Assembly: GCA_012845835.1 (NCBI GenBank)
Contig: JABAKD010000012.1
Location: 8,235,973 to 8,299,972 of the forward strand
DNA from: Undaria pinnatifida
Taxonomy: Eukaryota > Sar > Phaeophyceae > Laminariales > Alariaceae
DNA length: 64,000 bases
Direction: 5' to 3'
Position 1 is the stretch's first letter, and every line of letters begins with the position of its first letter. This document shows, in pieces, positions 50,521 to 62,636 of this stretch. The position numbers and the translations under genes were made by a program. The notes beneath the pieces are model-generated. The model made no database searches. It saw nothing but the letters and a program-made list of their open reading frames with translations, and was not told where the DNA came from.

Positions 50521-53500
50521 CTCCCACAAGCTGAGCTGGAAAGTGCACCGATGAGTGGTACTAAAAGATATCGGGCGGTGAAAGAAAACGCTCATGATCC
50601 GTTACACCCATATGATACGCTCTTACCAGTACTAGTAACAGCAGTAGTGGATAACAGGTAACACTGGACATGAACGTAAGGGACGTTTATCGTTAACATT
50701 GCTGTCCAAACGGTCCTTACATTTTCGTAAAAAGTGGTATCACGCCTGGTGCCTGCCATATTACCTCACAGACGATATCCATCCGCCTCGCCTATAAAAT
50801 AGTGAACCAGTCACTCAAAATACCACCCCCTCCACACTTTCCGTGCACCTTCTACCTGCGGTGTCAACATAGGTTGGAAGGATGCACTTCAGCGCTTGCC
50901 GGTATTGCTGCCGTGCGTGGCTCTACAGCAAGACAGTGCATACGATACAGATTTCGTATTAATAGCGTGGATGTACTCCTTTTAGAACCACACCCACATT
51001 TTCGAGCACAACATACTTGGATTTCATGTGGAATGTATTTCGCAGTTCTAAAATACGTCGTTTCGTGTTTGCGCTTATGCGTGCTTGTGTGTGCTTAACA
51101 TTAAACCGTTGTGTCTAGATTACTCGGCGACATCCTTTACATTGTACATCCGTCGTATTTGCCGATTCTTCGTCCCAACGCTAACCCTAACCCTAATATT
51201 TCCTACCTGGTAAAGTTTAAGCTAAGTTTCTTGCGCTTGTGGGACCCTTTCTCTAGAGAGGGCTGGAAGTGTAGTCTAGTGTACTCAACGGCATTTACAC
51301 GCGTCCAAAAAATGGCTCTCGTGATACTTCCAGTTTTTCTAGGAGGGCGATGCGATGATTGCAGTTGAACACCCGCACGAGTTAGAACACAGCAAGGCCA
51401 GACCTATAGCCCCAATGCCGCCTACTAGTGCCTGTGATGCCCCCAGCCCGATGCACTCCCAGGATTGCCCACTCCATCGTGTAGCAAATCAAAAGGTGTT
51501 GCAAATGGTGAGAGAGAAGGGAGGGGTTGGACTCGATTGCGACATAAACGTATCCAGAAGTCCAAGGAACGATACCCGATCGAAAAAATGTCAGCCATCG
51601 ATAGTGGCAATGAACACCGATAACCATACCAGCCATGCATCGATCCTTCACCAGGCTTGGTGCCCTATTGATGGTAGGCCGAGCGCTTTGCCCTAGCCCC
51701 AGTGCGTTATTTCTGGTTCGACCCCTTGGTATCTGTGACAGCGTGTCGGGCGAGCCCATTTTGGAAGATTGGAATAACACCCCACCTGCGGTTGGTTCGC
51801 CGCCGTTGGGCCGATGGTCGCCCCTATGCCGGCCCCGCTAGGGGGCTTTTGTCCTTGTCCGCACTTGGGGTGCTGTGCGTAGGCAAGGGATCTTGCAGAT
51901 CGCTTCTTTGCTGGTGTGTAATACGAGTTCTTCGTTGGTGCATCCCAGACCGGCTGTGGGGCGAGGAAACGAGACGAGGAAAGGCAAACAGGGAGCACTC
52001 ACAGGTTCGAAAAAGTTTCTTGTTATCAACCATTTGATCGCAAAATGAAACCGTTTTTACAGAAAACGAAATCAAGGATTTCGACGAAAACATGATACGG
52101 TCACCCTGCAGCCTGTTGAAGGATGTAGCTGTACAGCAGTCTAATAGAGATGCACCACAGAAAACGATGCATAAGCTACTCCATCCAAACTAGCAAAAAT
52201 GTACACAGTTCGCACTCAACGCCGCACTTCTTGCACGCGATGTATGATATACTTGCTGCTGTGCTGCTACTGCTGCGCTAAATACTCTGCAAAGACATTA
52301 TTGCTGGTTCGACGACACCGTACAATAATAGGCGAGCGTGATCATCAGTCTAATAGTCCAACGTCATACACGTAACGTTCTGATACTATCAGATAACTCG
52401 ACAGTGGGCACGCTGGGAGCATGTGAGCATAATATTGCATAATGCAGTAGTCTAGAGAGATAGCAACATAAAGCACGATCGTTCCCACCGAGCAGCCGCG
52501 CGCCAGGTAGACGCCGGAACTCTAGAGTAGTAGCACCAAATTACTAATAACAATACCTGGTAGTCTAATACTGCCTACTCACACGAAGCAACACCAACGG
52601 GCAAGTTAACGGCAGATCATTTCTGTTTTTACGCGACCAGCGTTGTACATACGCCGACATACGCTGCGCGGTTGGACGGAGCCGACATTTGAAAGAAACC
52701 CTGCGCCCACAGGCGCCTCAATCTGCAGTAGTATAATATACCTGGTAATATACGTGGCAGCGGCTCTCGAGAACCGAGCACAAAAAGCAGAAAGCTCTAC
52801 GACGTAGTCCGAACGAACCGCTACACTACAAAATACCGCGCACACTTTCTTTGTTGTTCTCCCGCATGACGAAATGAAAAACATGCAGAAAGCACGTACC
52901 AGGGTACAAGTCAACGCATGTGCGCCGCTCCGTCTTCGTTCCTATTATTAACATTACAATACTACCGTACCTCTTTCTCTGGTTCTCGTTCTTTTCTGCG
53001 ATCTGAGACCAAACATGGTCGAGAAGATTACCGCGCAGTTCTAGCTATGCACGCGAGAATTCAGCAACCGACGATTCCAATTCTCAGCCTGACTTGTGGT
53101 CAGTGCATAATAAGCAGACTCACTGCCGCCTCTAGCTGGAGTCTTGGCCCAGCCATAAGCTTGCCGACAGAGTGATCACGGGAACATGAAACATGGCATT
53201 CGCGAAAGCAAGTACCCACCTGGTTCACCACTATTGTTGTGCTGTTGCGCCGCCAGAGAATGGCCCTGTCCCTCTTGGTCAAAGAGTTGAACAGCCTCTC
53301 AATATGTACGCTGCACTGATTGTACTGTTGTACCTGTATCATACTGGCGACGACGAGACCACGACAATATCAGAACTATTAATAGCAGGTATGGCCTTCC
53401 GTACGACATCATACATACTGGTACCAATTTGGATACATATTTATTTGGATATTTGGTCATTTAATAACTTTTGTTCTTCATGCAGATCATGCGACATGCG

Positions 53501-53659
53501 ATGAACATGACACACGTACATACGTACTCGTACTCGTACGCGTACCCAGCTGCTGTTGCTCATGGCTTGCGTATGACATCATAATCGTACCGTACAAATT
53601 GGGATATTTCGGGTATTCGGTTTTTCTTCATAACTATCTGTTCATGCAAATCATGCGAT
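50521..53659. other. No recognised gene
   Basis: Three kilobases without supported coding sequence. A TTAGGG-type tract lies at 51179-51197. 51382-51780 (minus, 132 codons) and 51355-51696 (plus, 113 codons) overlap each other and have no recognised domain. TACC(A/T)GGTA motifs occur at 51204, 52554 and 52739. Confidence 0.4.
51179..51197. repeat. Interstitial telomere-type repeat (CCCTAA)
   Basis: 'cgctaaccctaaccctaat' contains three CCCTAA units in tandem. Confidence 0.8.
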
Positions 53660-53800
53660 GCGAGTCGCCGACCTATATCCTTAATGAGGACACACAACCC
53701 GTAATGCGCGCGATCGGAGTATCACACACAGCTTGCAAAGATGAGTTTCGACGAAATCTTCGATCTCACAGCTGGAGTGTATTTTAATTTTTATAATATA
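53660..53800 (+). repeat. R2 repeat, partial copy without SINE2
   Basis: Starts 'gagtcgccgacctatatcct' and runs through 'cgcgcgatcggagtatcaca' to 'tgtattttaatttttataat'. It provides the cleanest empty site for the SINE2 at 55638. Confidence 0.85.
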
Positions 53801-54439
53801 TATGAAGAATTTTCATTTATCATTTAAACAAAGCGGTTGCGTTGACATATGCTACCTGGTGTGATGTGGAGGAGAGGAACACCACTCAGCGATCACCCAC
53901 TACATGCTAGGGCATGTTTTCGTGAGCACCACTAACACGAGTTTCAGACGTGGGCGCGGCATCTACAGGACCACAATATCTTCGACGGCATGGAAAATAC
54001 AGGGCGTATAATCGTACATTAGCTAATTATGTGAAAAGGAATTACAGGCAGATATGTTGAAATTGCGGTAGACCACACTATCAACCTATTACTTAGGGTA
54101 TTTCGTACCTACCGTCCGCATGATCGCCTTCCAACCTCTGCCAAACGAAGTAGCATAGACTATGCCTAACGAAGCAACATAGTTGAGCGCGGGCACATCA
54201 AGCGTTCCTTTCAAAACACAGACGATTTGCACTTCTCCTCGTGTTCAATGGTGGTGACATTGCATAACCACATCACCTCGCTTGCTGTATTTGAAATATG
54301 TATCTCTGTCTTATAATCGGCGACCTCAGAGCCCCACATCGGCACGATAAGAAAACATCGTAATACTACCTGGTTGCACATACATGTCGATTGGAATGTT
54401 CTATCTTGCGATCCATGTAAAATAACCAGTAGAGCTCAC
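53801..54439. other. No supported feature
   Basis: Unique AT-rich sequence; nothing recognised. Confidence 0.35.
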
Positions 54440-54579
54440 TACTTTTTCGACAACATGGTTGACGGATACCGTGTACGAGACGAAGGGGGTTTCACCGTAC
54501 ATTGGTTGCTACGTTTCATTGGGTTAGGGTTAGGGCATACAATTCAAAAAGTATGCCAACCATGTTGTCGAAAAAGCGG
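54440..54579. repeat. Short inverted-repeat element with TTAGGG core
   Basis: Arms 54440-54469 and 54551-54579 share 'ctttttcgacaacatggttg' as complements, with one or two mismatches at the inner ends. The 80-base interior contains GGGTTAGGGTTAGGG (54521-54535). It resembles a small MITE, but no target duplication is evident. Confidence 0.7.
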
Positions 54580-54692
54580 TAAGGCACCCTCAAAATAACA
54601 CACCACGAAGCTATAACAGATTGTTGTACTCGTATACATACCACAGCAGTTCTACATGATTGTTCCAAATGGTTGTGTTGTATTCAGGGTGT

Positions 54693-54800
54693 TGTTGTTC
54701 TCACATTAACTCGCATAATCAAGGCCGTGGTCACAGGACAGGCTCCAGTCACTCTGGAACTGAGGAATACCCAGGAAAAGGCACAAACAAACCGAAGGTC
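54693..54800 (+). repeat. Dispersed repeat, pair of 4815-4930
   Basis: Same orientation as the 4.8 kb copy, sharing 'gttgttgttctcacattaac'. Confidence 0.65.
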
Positions 54801-54848
54801 ATTCATATAAATAGCCAGGTCTGGTTGTTGGAATATACGGAATATTCC

Positions 54849-55477
54849 TAAAAAGCCCCCCCCCCGCCCCCCCCACACGTAAAAAACAGCCCCCCCCCCC
54901 CCCTCCCTCGCCGCCCCACCTAAAATCAAATCTGCTAGAATAATAAACGCTACCAGGCAGGTGATATCACCTCATTACCTATCCAACCAGCCATGCCGTA
55001 GCTCCAATTCATTCATGTCCGCCCCCCCCCGCCCCCCCCGCCCCCTCCTTCCCCACTACCCGCACCATCGCCGAGACCTAGCACGTATAGTAAAGTTCCT
55101 CACAGGTATACATTCATGCGACCTGAAGGGGTTTGATCCCCCCCCCGCCCCCCCCCTTCGCCCCCCCCCCTCCTTTTGTTCCCTTCCCCCGCCCCACCTA
55201 AAATCAAAATCTGCCAGAGTAACAATCACTATCAGACAGTTGATATCACCTCATCACATTTCTAGCCATCCATGCCGTACCTCCAATTCATATCCCCCCC
55301 CCCTTCCCCCCCACTCCACCCTCTCCTCACCGGTTGTACGACTTACAGGATATACATGATAAACTGATGCAATCCTTCCACAACCGTTAGATTTGTCCCC
55401 GTGAAGGATTTATAGTTTCCGCCCCCCCCCTCCCCCCCCAACGCCCGTAAAATCTCCGCCCCCCCCTCACCCGTTAT
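54849..55477 (+). repeat. Poly-C clusters and tandem duplication of about 285 bp
   Basis: C-runs of 7-14 bases, broken by single G, T or A, recur near 54850, 54890, 55020, 55140, 55300 and 55425. The stretch 'ccgccccacctaaaatcaaa' to 'ccatgccgta-ctccaattca' occurs at 54913-55015 and again at 55190-55290. R2-like starts ('acgacttacaggat') follow at 55337 and 55477. The opposite strand is G-run-rich and could form quadruplexes. Confidence 0.8.
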
Positions 55478-55637
55478 ACGACTTACAGGATGTACTTGAT
55501 AAACTGATGCATTTCCTTCCACAGCTGTCAGATTTTATCCCCCTCAAAAACGGGTTTTATAATTTACGCGCACAAATTGATCAACATCACCCTGTTGACC
55601 CTGGTACAACCTACACTGTACTTCCAAGTGCAGTCGC
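55478..55637 (+). repeat. R2 repeat, 5' part, interrupted by SINE2
   Basis: Matches 9760-9920 up to 'cagtcgccgacctatata'. It continues after the SINE at 55968 ('tccttattgaggacacac'). Confidence 0.85.
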
Positions 55638-55967
55638 CGACCTATATAGCCGGTCACCCCGGTGGCGTATCAGGTTATCCTCGAGCCTGGTATAGGTCAG
55701 TTTCGTGAGTTCGAGCCCCGCCGAGTGCATACTCGTATAAAGTCTTGGGGACTTTTTCTTGTGCACAGATTGACTTGCGGAAAGCGCGAGAGCGTGAGTT
55801 AGCAACACTCGATGAAAAATCGACGAGCAGCGGGATTGCTGAACCCTATGCGCGAAATTGAAGGCAAGAACCGGGGCGGAGAAGGGGCGACACCCGTGAC
55901 CACGGCTTGTCCAGAAGCTGGAAAGTAAAAATGTGAGAAGAAAAAAAAAAAAAAAAAAAAAAATCCT
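55638..55967 (+). mobile_element. SINE2 copy B with poly(A) tail
   Basis: The head 'accccggtggcgtatcaggt' carries the A box, and the B box lies in 'gtgagttcgagcccc'. The body is the same as 10851-11135 with about 10 percent differences. The tail is a run of 24 A (55942-55965). It interrupts R2 at 'gacctatat|ccttaatgagg' as seen uninterrupted at 53672. The target duplication, if any, is no longer than 2-3 bases. Confidence 0.9.
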
Positions 55968-56085
55968 TATTGAGGACACACGCCCAGTAATACGCGCGAT
56001 CGGAGTATCACACACAGCTTAAAAAGATGAGTTTCAACGGAATCTTCGATTTCACAGCTGGAGTGTATTTTTATTTTTAGAAGAT
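55968..56085 (+). repeat. R2 repeat, 3' part after SINE2
   Basis: 'ttgaggacacacgcccagta', 'cgatcggagtatcacacaca' and 'cacagctggagtgtattttt'. A further short R2 echo is at 56460-56500 ('gtcacacgcagcttgcaaag'). Confidence 0.85.
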
Positions 56086-57174
56086 GACACACACGTACCG
56101 AGCGAGAGTAAATTATACATGGCACCACACCACTGGTATCGCGAACCAGGTAGGCGCGCAGGTGCTGAATTAGACCACAAACAGCAGTGCTCATGTATAG
56201 GCTGTGCGCCTCGTTTGCTATATATACTGTTTGTACCGGTATTTTTAGCTCCACGGCAGATGGCAGGTGTTCACAGCACTTTATAGAAGAAGTTCAATTA
56301 TTTTGGTGGCGGTCTTCTTTCCAAAACCTTGTATTTGTCTTTGTTTTGCTGAGAGGAAGGGTGGATGAAACTTTCCACAGGGACATATTTGAGTAAAACG
56401 ACACGTATTATATGGGCATACCATACGTTGTAGCGATCCACCGCCGCGTACAGCAACCAGGCGTTCGAAGTGTCACACGCAGCTTGCAAAGATGAGACTC
56501 GAGTGTTGTTGACGAATCTTAAATCTTCTGTCTGGCTGAAGAAGTGGATGTATGGCACGTGTTGTTTATCATATACTCCGTATACAACAACGGTACGACG
56601 CCTACAACACATTAAATCGGGGATATATTTTTTTGTGTGCCCCGAGCTTACCAGGTAGTCTGTGTTTTGACCGTGTGCGTCGCCCCCTCTTGTGACGCGC
56701 GGCTATTCGACTTGTTGACGTGAGCATCCCCGTCCATCTTCCAGTTTGTTCCACAATACCTTTTACTCCTCGGGAAAAGTCTTGGACGTAAATGTAAGGA
56801 CTTCTTTTTGTTTATATCCATGATTTAACGGTCCCTATAATTATGTCCAGCGTGTGTATGCTAGCTGCAGGCTGCTGCTTCGTATACATGATAATCACAC
56901 ACAAGGTCGACCTTTGGTTGCTCTCGGAAACACCAGCGTGGCTTGGGATCTCACACAAGGCCACCATATTCGTTCACATTCCGTGCCGAGCACGTTATGA
57001 TTATAGTGCGTTGCGTTTCGTCCGGCCACACATGCACGCACGAGCGTCTCTTTCCGGTACAAACACATGATGCAGCTACACCATGATACACCCGCCCATA
57101 TGTGCCCTGTACAGACATATACCCATAGAATATACCAGGTACTTCGTACCAGGTACATGCAAAGATTCGATGGA
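56086..57174. other. No recognised gene
   Basis: Nothing beyond the short R2 echo near 56470 and TACCAGGTA motifs at 56649, 57133 and 57147. Confidence 0.4.
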
Positions 57175-57305
57175 GATCAACGAACAGTGGGAATAATGCT
57201 GAAGCCTCTGCACCAGGCACATTCCGGGCGAAGGGACGGCACCTGTGGCCACGGCTTGTCCAAACACGGGAACAAAAGCGAGGCCAAAAACGAAAAAGAG
57301 CACAC
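57175..57305 (+). mobile_element. SINE2 body fragment, old
   Basis: 'caacgaacagtgggaataat', 'gctgaa', 'ggcgaagggacggcacctgt' and 'ggccacggcttgtccaaaca' match the SINE2 body, with an insertion and no head. An A-rich stretch follows. Confidence 0.55.
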
Positions 57306-60300
57306 ACTCAACTCAACTGACTTCGTTTGTGGTAGAGTAAACCATAGCCGAAATCCTGTCACGAAGTCTCCTGTTCGCGTGTGGTACTATAGTACCCCCC
57401 CCCTCCCCCCTCATCGGGAGCAAAAGTTGTGGGAATACGGGAGAAGAGAAGTTCCCCCAAAAATCGCGCCACCGTCTTGCGTACTTGTTTCCTGTACGAG
57501 GGGGGGGCGGGGGTTTGTTCGCATATAATGTTCTAGGTACTAAACAATATGTACCTGGTGCGTAAATGTTACAAGGAGTGGGGGAGGTCACCGGAAATAT
57601 GTCTACCCATTCGCGCGACTGAGCATCCACTTCCCGTCAATTACTGGAAAAGCGGCATGTCCAATCTATAACCCCAGGCTCCCAGGTGTGCTTTCGGTAA
57701 ATAAACGGTAACAGCTTCAGTGTTTTTATCAGAATACGTTGTGGGGCGGGGACGCGATAATCGCCCCTGACCATTCACAAAATGACAACCAGGGTAGCTG
57801 AGAGTTGCATCGCTGGAGCAGTATAGGCTCGTCGTCATGAAACATCTACGGTAGGCTTGACACCATAACGTGGCACCAATCTTCAGCAACCTTGAGCAAA
57901 GACTATTGTATAGGGGTTAGTGTAGTGCCCGCCGCTTAGCATGATTTGTTACCTAATCTTATTAGCACTCCCCGAACAAAAGATGAGCCTGATGTTCTTA
58001 CTATTCGATATGCTTGCTTATTCGTGGGTCTGTACTGTACCATATGGTTTAAAGGTGTACCATTGCGCCACTGCAAGAGGCTATTCGTCTATTCAGAGTA
58101 ATTATCCAACGCACCACCTCTGTGATTCGTGAACAAGTTCACAGTGTGCCATACTGCAACCATCGTCGAAATGGAATGCCATGCAGCTTGGTTCAGGGAC
58201 GGGTAAACACCGTGATCTGCGTCTGAACCTGCTACATCGCCATCGCGGGGAGCGCTTGCGCGCCACCGTACACACATCGAGGTTTCACCACGAACGTTAG
58301 TTCCTTGTACACGCGCCATGGGTTCGTTTGATGAAAAACGAAAAGCAAAACGAACAGCTGGCGCTATCTCCACAGAAACAGAAGCTGGAGCTGTTATCGC
58401 TATAACACTGCAGCATCAACATGGCTTCAAATCGACGATGCGGAATTTAGGCACCCCGCAGAAAAAATGATTTTATCTCACAAGTACTTATAGTGTGCCG
58501 GTCTCCGCCTACATGCATGATTGTTTCTCCATTAGCGTAACATCATCTTGGGTCACTATTGATACAATAGTCTCAAAACATAACTGCGCCAAACGCCAGG
58601 CACGTCATCCCTTCATCGTTGACGTTTTAACTTTCAGTACCACACTTTCAGCTTGGGCCCCACGCATCTTGGACCGCGAAACCGGTACGCAGGGGCGACA
58701 TATAACGAGACCGCCTTAACATGAGTGACTCGCCGGAGCTCCTACAGCCAAAGCCGCCAACCGCTCCAAAGTCTTTGCTGCCGCTCCGGGAACAACGTGG
58801 ATTCCGCAGAGTGGATGAAGCCGAGACGCTCTTCCGAGCGTTCCGCTGAGTCGTGGCCGCCCTCCTTGGTCTCCAGCCGTAAGAGGCAATATTTTCGCGG
58901 CGCGAACGCCCATCCCTACCTGCAGGGTCAAGCGGCGCAGAAGCTAACATAGTAAAAGTCTTGACGTATCTGTCCCCTATCAAAATCGTTATACCTTGAA
59001 AAGTCGAGTATCGAGTGTTCCATCGGTCGAACTCACAGCTGGCGCTCGGGTGACGTGCTAAAATGGCCAAAAGAAAAACTTAAGAGAAATATTGTCTAGA
59101 ACATGTGCGGCCGAGATATGACGCAGCTTGCTAAGTTGGTATGGACTACTCAATCGATCGAATCAACGCTGACGCATTAATCGTTATTGCGGAACAGGTA
59201 GAATCGAGCATAGAATTGAGCCGCCTCGGGTGCAGTCGAAGCAGGTCGTGCTTTGGTGGCGGTGTAACGAAAATAAGTGGAGGAGTTGCATGGCTGATGG
59301 CACTATTGCAGGCGTTTTCAGTAAGTTTCCAGATCATAAGCACCCTCGTCACCACGAAAATCACACGAAAATCGTGCTACGCACAGTAGGCTTGTGCTGA
59401 AATAGTGCGTGTAGCGAAAAACGCGTCCAAACGTCTCATCTGTATAGGTGCATCGACTGTTTTTGAGTCGTGCTATTAATAACTTGTATTCGCAGAGGGC
59501 ATACAGCTATCGCTGCAAGGAGTTTGGGTCAATGCCAGGTATTAAGCATCAACTATGCTCGTAAGATCCGCCACGGTCTCGCGCATTTTGATGAGGCCTG
59601 GACCGTGATAATCGAAATGAAATTATATAGTTCCCAAATAGAGTACCGGCGGGGGAAGCTATTAATTAAAAGTTCTCCTGGACTCCTGGCATTGTATGCC
59701 GTACTCGAAAAAAAACAGGCAACAAAGCCTCATACCAGGTACACAGCCGTATTAATACTGTAGTGTTTAAGGTTCCCTTCAGCGGTGGTGAAAGCAGAGG
59801 TTGGTGTTCGTGGCTTTGAAAAGGAAGAAGTACCGCTGTAAGGTAACCGTCGTGGACAATTAAGTACAGTAGTGTCGCTAGTGTGGCGGTAAAAAGTAAT
59901 AATGTTCAAGTTTCAGGGGAGGACATAACTCGTCCTTTCCCAATTTATTGCTTTGGGAACGCCAGACTCTACTCTCATTGGACATACCAATAGTCTCATA
60001 CGGTCCACCACCGAATGAGAGCTAGCGGCGGCTGCAGGTAGTCGTGCAACGTACCGGTGCTCACGCGTAGATATACCAACGGTTTTCTCGAGTCTGCCCC
60101 TTCTACGTTGTTGCAGCCGCACAGCACGTACGCTTCAGGTGACCAGCATGAGCTACATCTAGGCACTCGGCGTCGGACCAAGAAGGAAACACGACGAGAA
60201 GGTCATCGAACGGACAAAACAAAGCCGTGAGGGCTCACGTCAAAAAATGACAATATCACAGCATCCTCGAGAGCGCTGAGCGTGGGAGCGATTTTGATTC

Positions 60301-60309
60301 GCAACCGGA
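57306..60309. other. No recognised gene; weak exon-like signals
   Basis: Frames of 70-140 codons occur on both strands (for example 58648-59070 minus, 140 codons). A GTAAGT donor at 59319 follows a short plus frame from 59141. Near 59497 an acceptor 'attcgcag' precedes RAYSYRCKEFGSMP and a possible GT donor, which looks vaguely like the start of a leucine-rich-repeat protein exon. None of this is strong enough to call. Confidence 0.35.
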
Positions 60310-60846
60310 ATGCCGGTGAAGTACGAGTATGCATTTTCTCCGCCACAGTACACGAACCGAGAGCGTCCCGCTGTTCTGCTGGTCTCCACAGCGTCGCTTT
60401 TTTTTAGTCAGTGTCCCGGAGGCATGGGGTTCGTCTTCAGCTTCTCTCCTTCCGACAAGGGGCTCACATCCTCGTCGCCTTCATGGGTGTCTCAAGCAGC
60501 GGAGCTACCTTGCGATTTAGTCTCGCTGGATCGACGCTCTCGGTGCTTTGTTCGAGTGCCGGCAGCATTCTCATTCCCGCACTTCAAATCACGTTCGGAT
60601 CCCACGGTGTGCGGTCTAGATGGAAGCCGTTGGCGACCAGCGGAACAGTTTGATCTCCTGTACACAGAGCCAGGAGACAAAGTATTACAAACAAGGATGA
60701 AAATCGTCATGAAATATTTACGAGGGGGATCAACGACACGAGTTTGGGAGCGAGGTTGCAGCCAGCATGACGTGCTGGACAGCGACAGCAAACAAAATCA
60801 ACGGTGCGTTGCTCATCTCCTCGTGCTCTTAGCCCTTCAGATTTAA
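60310..60846 (+). CDS. Unrecognised ATG-initiated open frame (178 codons)
   Basis: ATG at 60310, stop at 60844-60846. Mixed composition, several aromatic and Cys residues, no membrane segment, signal peptide or recognised domain. A start on ATG and balanced composition are mildly in favour. Chance alone gives a frame of this size roughly once in a window this long. No repeat overlaps it, unlike most other long frames here. Confidence 0.25.
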   Translation: MPVKYEYAFSPPQYTNRERPAVLLVSTASLFFSQCPGGMGFVFSFSPSDKGLTSSSPSWVSQAAELPCDLVSLDRRSRCFVRVPAAFSFPHFKSRSDPTVCGLDGSRWRPAEQFDLLYTEPGDKVLQTRMKIVMKYLRGGSTTRVWERGCSQHDVLDSDSKQNQRCVAHLLVLLALQI

Positions 60847-61257
60847 TCCGTGTGCTTCTTTCGCCGTAGCTCAAAACTTGCGCCTCAAAAACACAAGCTA
60901 AACGCATTACGTAAACGACCAACTCACATTCAACATCAACCCCACACTATTAATAGGCATGTAACAATCTACGTAGATAGAGGTATGCTACAATACATAG
61001 ACCACCAAAGCACGCAATCATGAAGAAAATAAGAACAAAACGCGACCGCAAATACAAAGACGGCAACCGCACGAAATCATGAAGACAATACTAAGAGCAA
61101 AACGAGACAGGTCGATCCACGGCAGCAGTACCTGCTTTTATACGAGCATACACGGGGAAGGGAAAAACCCGTGCATGCGTCATACGGAATCCGCTGATGC
61201 CATCGCTGGAGGACGGAATTGACTACTGCGGTATAACCTGCATACACCTCAATAAGC

Positions 61258-61901
61258 ATGCACCCGAATTCGAGAGTTTGGAGTTTGGCCTACTATGCGC
61301 GCTTTACTGACTCTGGGAAACACGACCGCGCTCGGTCCCATAGCTGCTATAGCCAGGCATATCAAGGTAAGAGTGCATGCGCGGTCATAATCGGCACAGC
61401 CATGACAAGACGAACTTCTGGTGCAGAACATCAAAACGGGTACGGCGAGACACCCAGTGCGAGGGGCACCACGAAAACGCACCATATTTTATTTGTCGCC
61501 CAGGCCTCCGCCACCGTCTCCAAGGGGAGGCAGCACGACGGCTCACGTGCCACACGTTTCCGGAGCATCTGGAACATTTTCCGTCCACGCGCAAGCAGAA
61601 GTCCGCCTCACACCACCCCGCACGGCCTCACAAGCACAGGGGGGTCTTGTTGGCTCCACCTTTTCATCGCGGCCGGCGGCCCATCCGACACACGCGCTTA
61701 GTCAATCTCCCGCGACATCTGCACTGAGACCTTCATCGATGCCCGTGGCATCTTCGAAGCAAGTGCGATGTCGTGCGCGTCACCCAAGTCACCTTACCCG
61801 ACCCCACGAATACGGCAGGCGGAGTACTTTTAGGCCTTTTGTTCAGCGGCTCAGCGCCACTCTCGATAGCGGCTACCGTAGTGCTTTGCAAATCTGAAGC
61901 C
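61258..61901 (+). CDS. GC-rich region open in all three plus frames
   Basis: Frames 61258-61701 (147 codons, ATG), 61377-61727 (116) and 61421-61897 (158) overlap. The longest is Pro/Ser/Arg-rich and apparently disordered. A minus frame at 61733-62113 (126 codons) contains LKWPPYLADYEDMLSLQWVT and looks at least as protein-like. At most one of these is real, and I cannot decide which. Coordinates cover the block. Confidence 0.2.
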
Positions 61902-62636
61902 TTTGTTGTATGAGCTGGGCCGGCCAAGAAACCCCCTAATCCGTCAGTCGGGCATATCTTTTGACCGACAGTGACCCACTGCAAACTGAGCATATCCTCG
62001 TAATCAGCTAGATACGGTGGCCATTTTAAGCCCTCCAGCTTGAGAATCTGCCAAGTTGGTGCCGAAAAAAGTGTTTGCCACTCACGTCTCCTAGTTTGAG
62101 CATTTTTTTTCATGATTTGTTTGTGTTGCTTTTTCTAAAATTGTTCGAAATACAACGTGGATGGAATCGGCTAAATTTTTCTGAGCATGTACATCTTGGG
62201 ACGAGGAGTAGGGACATATGCGTTTCCTTTCATGGGTCACTTTCGTTCGAAAGTTATGGACGAATTCCTGAAATATATGTAAATTTGTATGCAGAGGCAC
62301 TTCGGTGGAAACTTGGCCACGCACCTCTCAATTTTTTGCAAGTTAGGACCTGAAATTTTGACACGTGATTTGAATCAAGCTAAAAAAAAAAGTGGAAGTG
62401 AGACGCAAAAAAAAACAAAAAACGATGCACTTTTCCCCGCCTCAATCTTCAGCAGAAATTTTGGGCCCACCGTAGGAGGACATATATATATATATATTTT
62501 TGCATCCGACTTTGAATGTGTTGCTTAGCTTGCTTGAAATCACGTGTCAAAATTTCGGATCCAAACTTCAAAAATTGGGTGTGATACTGCGATATTGTCC
62601 CCATGAGGACCTCTTGCCCGGCCCAGCTCGTATATA
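61902..62636. other. No recognised gene
   Basis: AT-rich, with A-runs near 62380 and 62410 and an AT microsatellite at 62485-62500. Apart from the start of the minus frame noted in the preceding entry, nothing seen. Confidence 0.35.

Noticed and set aside
51382-51780. Mitochondrial ATP synthase subunit c-like fragment
   Set aside because: A superficial GAGIG-type resemblance only. No hydrophobic hairpin or conserved carboxylate in a continuous frame.
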